A stretch of DNA of 8,998 bases, taken from the NCBI GenBank assembly GCA_005881235.1, contig VBEQ01000115.1:1-8998 (forward strand), in the 5' to 3' direction. Positions 6,525-8,998 of the stretch are shown piece by piece. The translations under genes and the position numbers were made by a program. Below the pieces are notes generated by a model. The model ran no database searches, was not told the origin of the DNA, and saw only the letters and a list, made by a program, of their open reading frames with translations. Every line of letters begins with the position of its first letter. Position 1 is the first letter of the stretch. This DNA comes from Chloroflexota bacterium. Its GTDB lineage: Bacteria; Chloroflexota; Dormibacteria; CF-121.

Positions 6525-7796
6525 ATGGCGTCGATCGCGCAGCGTCCGCGCGGCACGCAGGACCTGCTGCCCGCGGACCAGCCGTATTGGGCGGCGCTGG
6601 AGGCTGCCGCAAAGGACGTGGCGGAACGGTTTGGCTACCAGCGCATCGAGACGCCGATCTTCGAAGCGACCGACCTGTTCGTCCGTGGCGTGGGCGAGGC
6701 GACCGACATCGTAAGCAAAGAGATGTTTACGTTCAGCGATCGCGGTGGCCGTTCGCTCACGCTGCGACCGGAGGGAACGGCCCCCATCGTGCGCGCCTAC
6801 TTCGATGCCGGCATGCAACTCCAGCCGCAGCCGGTGCGGCTCTACTACATGGGCCCCTATTTCCGGTCCGAACGGCCGCAGGCCGGGCGGTTCCACGAAT
6901 TCCATCAGTTTGGGATCGAAACCATCGGCGATGCGAGCCCTCTCCTGGACGTCGAAGCCATCGTGCTCGGGTGGAACTGGTTTGCCGGACTCGAGATTGC
7001 AGGCGCCACGCTTCACCTCAACAGCATTGGCGACGAGGTCTGCCGGCCGGCGTACCGCGAACGGCTGCGCGACTACTACCGGCCGCATCTGGCCAGGCTG
7101 AGTGAGGAGAGCCGGGCGCGGTTCGAACGCAACCCGCTGCGGCTCTTCGATTCGAAGGATCCGCAAGACGAGGCGCTAAAACGCGATGCGCCGCGTATCG
7201 TCGATCATCTCTGCGCACCCTGCGCCGAGGCGTTCCGCATCGTCAAGGAGGCATTGGCCGCCGAAGAGATTCCCTTCGAGCTCAATCCCAATCTGGTTCG
7301 CGGCCTCGACTACTACACTCGAACAGTCTTCGAGTATCAGCACGAAAGCCTCGGCGGGGCGCAGAACTCGCTGGGGGGTGGCGGCCGCTACGATGGCCTG
7401 GCCGCCGCGTTGGGCTATCGGTCGACGCCCGGGGTGGGTTTTGCCATGGGCATGGACCGCACCGCCATCGTGCTGAAACAGAGCAAGCCATTCACGCCGG
7501 CCGCACCCGATGTCTATGCCGTCGCGCTGGAGGCGAAGGACGAGTTGTATGTCTTCCACCTGGCGGCCACCCTGAGGGCACGCAGGATCACGGTCGTCTT
7601 CGATCCGGGTCCAGCACGGCTGGATGCGAAGCTGCGCAAGGCGGCGCGACGCGGCGCCCGGCTGGCCCTGCTGGTCGGCCCCGAGGAGCGCGAGAAGAAT
7701 CAGGTGGTGATTCGCGATATGCAGGAAAAGACCCAGACAAGCGTGGCGGAACGCGACCTGCTGTCGACGATCAGCCAGATGTTGGGGGGCGCGTGA
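6525..7796 (+). CDS. hisS: Histidyl-tRNA synthetase
   Basis: Class II synthetase that joins histidine to tRNA-His in the cytoplasm; it acts as a homodimer. The 423-residue length is typical of bacterial HisRS. Seen: N-terminal PRGTQDLLP at 8-16; RPEGTAPIVRAY at 81-92; motif 2 from YYMGPYFRSE (107-116) through R122 to E131; the histidine-specific LVRGLDYYTRTVFE at 257-270 with the catalytic Arg R259; the second His-specific motif GGGGRYDGL at 284-292; motif 3 GVGFAMGMDR at 303-312. The anticodon-binding domain runs from about 328 to the end. No key residue is missing. Start: the ATG lies directly before the conserved N-terminal motif; no Shine-Dalgarno is seen. Its stop overlaps the aspS start by four bases, so the two are almost certainly one transcript with coupled translation. 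HisRS-AspRS pairing is common in bacteria. Confidence 0.98.
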   Translation: MASIAQRPRGTQDLLPADQPYWAALEAAAKDVAERFGYQRIETPIFEATDLFVRGVGEATDIVSKEMFTFSDRGGRSLTLRPEGTAPIVRAYFDAGMQLQPQPVRLYYMGPYFRSERPQAGRFHEFHQFGIETIGDASPLLDVEAIVLGWNWFAGLEIAGATLHLNSIGDEVCRPAYRERLRDYYRPHLARLSEESRARFERNPLRLFDSKDPQDEALKRDAPRIVDHLCAPCAEAFRIVKEALAAEEIPFELNPNLVRGLDYYTRTVFEYQHESLGGAQNSLGGGGRYDGLAAALGYRSTPGVGFAMGMDRTAIVLKQSKPFTPAAPDVYAVALEAKDELYVFHLAATLRARRITVVFDPGPARLDAKLRKAARRGARLALLVGPEEREKNQVVIRDMQEKTQTSVAERDLLSTISQMLGGA

Positions 7797-8998
7797 GCCT
7801 GACCCCACGCACGGCCGCCGGCGCGATTCGATCCGATCAGGTCGGACGCGAGGTGGACGTCTACGGCTGGGTGCATCGGCGGCGCGACCTTGGTGGTTTG
7901 ATCTTCATCGACCTGCGCGATCGAAGCGGAATCGTCCAGGTGAAGTTCGACCCGGTGCAGGCCCAAGCGCACGCGGCCGGCGGCGAGCTTCGGCCGGAAT
8001 GGGTGGTCCACATACAGGGCCCCGTGCAGCGGCGCCCGCCAGGAACCGAAAACAAGGAGCTTCCGACCGGTGAAGTGGAGGTCGAAGCGCGGGCCGTTAC
8101 CATTCTGAACCGCGCACAGCCACCCCCCTTCGCCGTCAATGAAGACAGTCCGGTCGATGAGCAGGTCCGCCTTCGCTATCGCTACCTGGACCTGCGCCGG
8201 GCGCGGATGGCCCGCAACCTGCAACTGCGGCATCGGGTGACAAAAGCGATCCGCGATTTCCTCGACGGCGAAGGGTTCCTCGAGATCGAAACCCCCGTGC
8301 TGATCCGCAGCACGCCAGAGGGCGCTCGCGACTTCCTGGTCCCCAGCCGGCTGAAGGCGGGTCACGTGTATGCGCTGGCGCAGTCGCCCCAGCTCTACAA
8401 GCAATTGCTCATGGTGGCCGGCATGGATCGCTATTTCCAGATCGTCCGCTGCTACCGGGACGAAGACCAACGCGCCGATCGCCAGCCGGAGTTCACGCAG
8501 CTGGACCTCGAAATGTCGTTCATCAACGAGGACGATGTGCTCGACGTCGTCGAGCGCTGCTTCGCCCACGTCTGGCAGAAAGTTCTCAATATCGCCGTGC
8601 CGACGCCGATCCGCCGCATCACCCACCAAGAAGCGATGAGCCGCTACGGCGTCGACAAGCCTGACCTGCGTTACGGGCTCGAGATCGAGGAGCTTTCGTC
8701 GATCTTCGGCACAACGGAATTCAAGATCTTTCGCCAGGCGCTCGACGCCCGCGGCGTCATCCGCGGCTTGCGGATCCCTCGAAGCGTCAGTGCAAAGGAG
8801 ATCGACGCGCTGACCGAGGTCGCCCGCGCCGAAGGGGCGAAGGGGCTCGCATTCTGGCATCGGGAGGCGCAGGGGTGGCGGTCGCCGATCGTGAAGTTTT
8901 TCGGCGAGAACGAACTCGCCCAGCTGCAGGCAGCCACGCAGGCCGAGCCCGGCGACGTGGTCGTTGCGGTTGCCGACCAGGTCGAGATCGCGTCGGCG
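7793..8998 (+). CDS. aspS: Aspartyl-tRNA synthetase, bacterial type, N-terminal 402 residues (3' end outside window)
   Basis: Class IIb synthetase that joins aspartate to tRNA-Asp. The frame is open to the window edge, giving 402 of the roughly 590 residues expected. Seen: N-terminal OB-fold anticodon domain about 15-110 (YGWVHRRRDLGGLIFIDLRD at 24-43); motif 1 region about 149-170; flipping loop STPEGARDFLVPSR at 173-186; QSPQLYKQLLMVAG at 197-210; motif 2 with YRDEDQRADRQPEFTQLDLE at 221-240. From about residue 290 the sequence leaves the catalytic core for the GAD insertion domain that marks bacterial AspRS. Leu33, in RRRDLGG, is the residue found at this place in tRNA-Asp-specific enzymes such as E. 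coli; His there is linked to relaxed Asp/Asn specificity. Start is GTG 7793, sharing GTGA with the hisS stop; a run of six G at 7784-7789 may serve ribosome binding but is very close. Motif 3 lies beyond the window. Confidence 0.97.
   Translation, partial: MSLTPRTAAGAIRSDQVGREVDVYGWVHRRRDLGGLIFIDLRDRSGIVQVKFDPVQAQAHAAGGELRPEWVVHIQGPVQRRPPGTENKELPTGEVEVEARAVTILNRAQPPPFAVNEDSPVDEQVRLRYRYLDLRRARMARNLQLRHRVTKAIRDFLDGEGFLEIETPVLIRSTPEGARDFLVPSRLKAGHVYALAQSPQLYKQLLMVAGMDRYFQIVRCYRDEDQRADRQPEFTQLDLEMSFINEDDVLDVVERCFAHVWQKVLNIAVPTPIRRITHQEAMSRYGVDKPDLRYGLEIEELSSIFGTTEFKIFRQALDARGVIRGLRIPRSVSAKEIDALTEVARAEGAKGLAFWHREAQGWRSPIVKFFGENELAQLQAATQAEPGDVVVAVADQVEIASA

Noticed and set aside
7700..8860. 386-codon open frame on the - strand opposite hisS/aspS
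   Set aside because: Same cause: the + strand shows intact synthetase motifs throughout, and the antisense product has no domain-like features.

Overview
The window is a strongly GC-rich, densely coded bacterial segment with every recognised gene on the + strand. In order it holds: the 3' end of a prolyl-tRNA synthetase gene (archaeal/eukaryote-like form), a full-length bifunctional (p)ppGpp synthetase/hydrolase (rel), a gene for a membrane-anchored proline/threonine-rich surface protein, a large membrane-bound diguanylate cyclase with HAMP and two GAF domains, histidyl-tRNA synthetase (hisS), and the 5' two thirds of a bacterial-type aspartyl-tRNA synthetase (aspS). The longest non-coding stretch is 91 bases, so there is no gene-free stretch over 300 bases. 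I found no tRNA, rRNA, CRISPR array, insertion sequence or phage gene.

No gene here names a species. High GC, a long Thr-Pro linker on a surface protein, an archaeal-like ProRS, sparse Shine-Dalgarno sequences and a rel/hisS/aspS neighbourhood fit a Chloroflexota or 'Candidatus Dormibacterota'-like bacterium best, with Actinobacteriota-like lineages as the alternative. This placement is inference.

Layout and logic: positions 1-643 end proS; a 56-base gap carries a possible promoter and a hairpin before rel (700-2850). A 91-base gap with several dyads precedes a two-gene unit (2942-6485) whose genes overlap by 11 bases: an uncharacterised surface protein and a diguanylate cyclase with an intact GGDEF active site and an intact RxxD inhibitory site. 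A 39-base gap leads to hisS, which overlaps aspS by 4 bases (GTGA). Three tRNA synthetases thus flank the enzyme that reports uncharged tRNA, and a c-di-GMP signalling pair sits inside that otherwise housekeeping cluster. The housekeeping genes are ordinary; the surface-protein/cyclase pair is the only accessory element and the best candidate for something undescribed.
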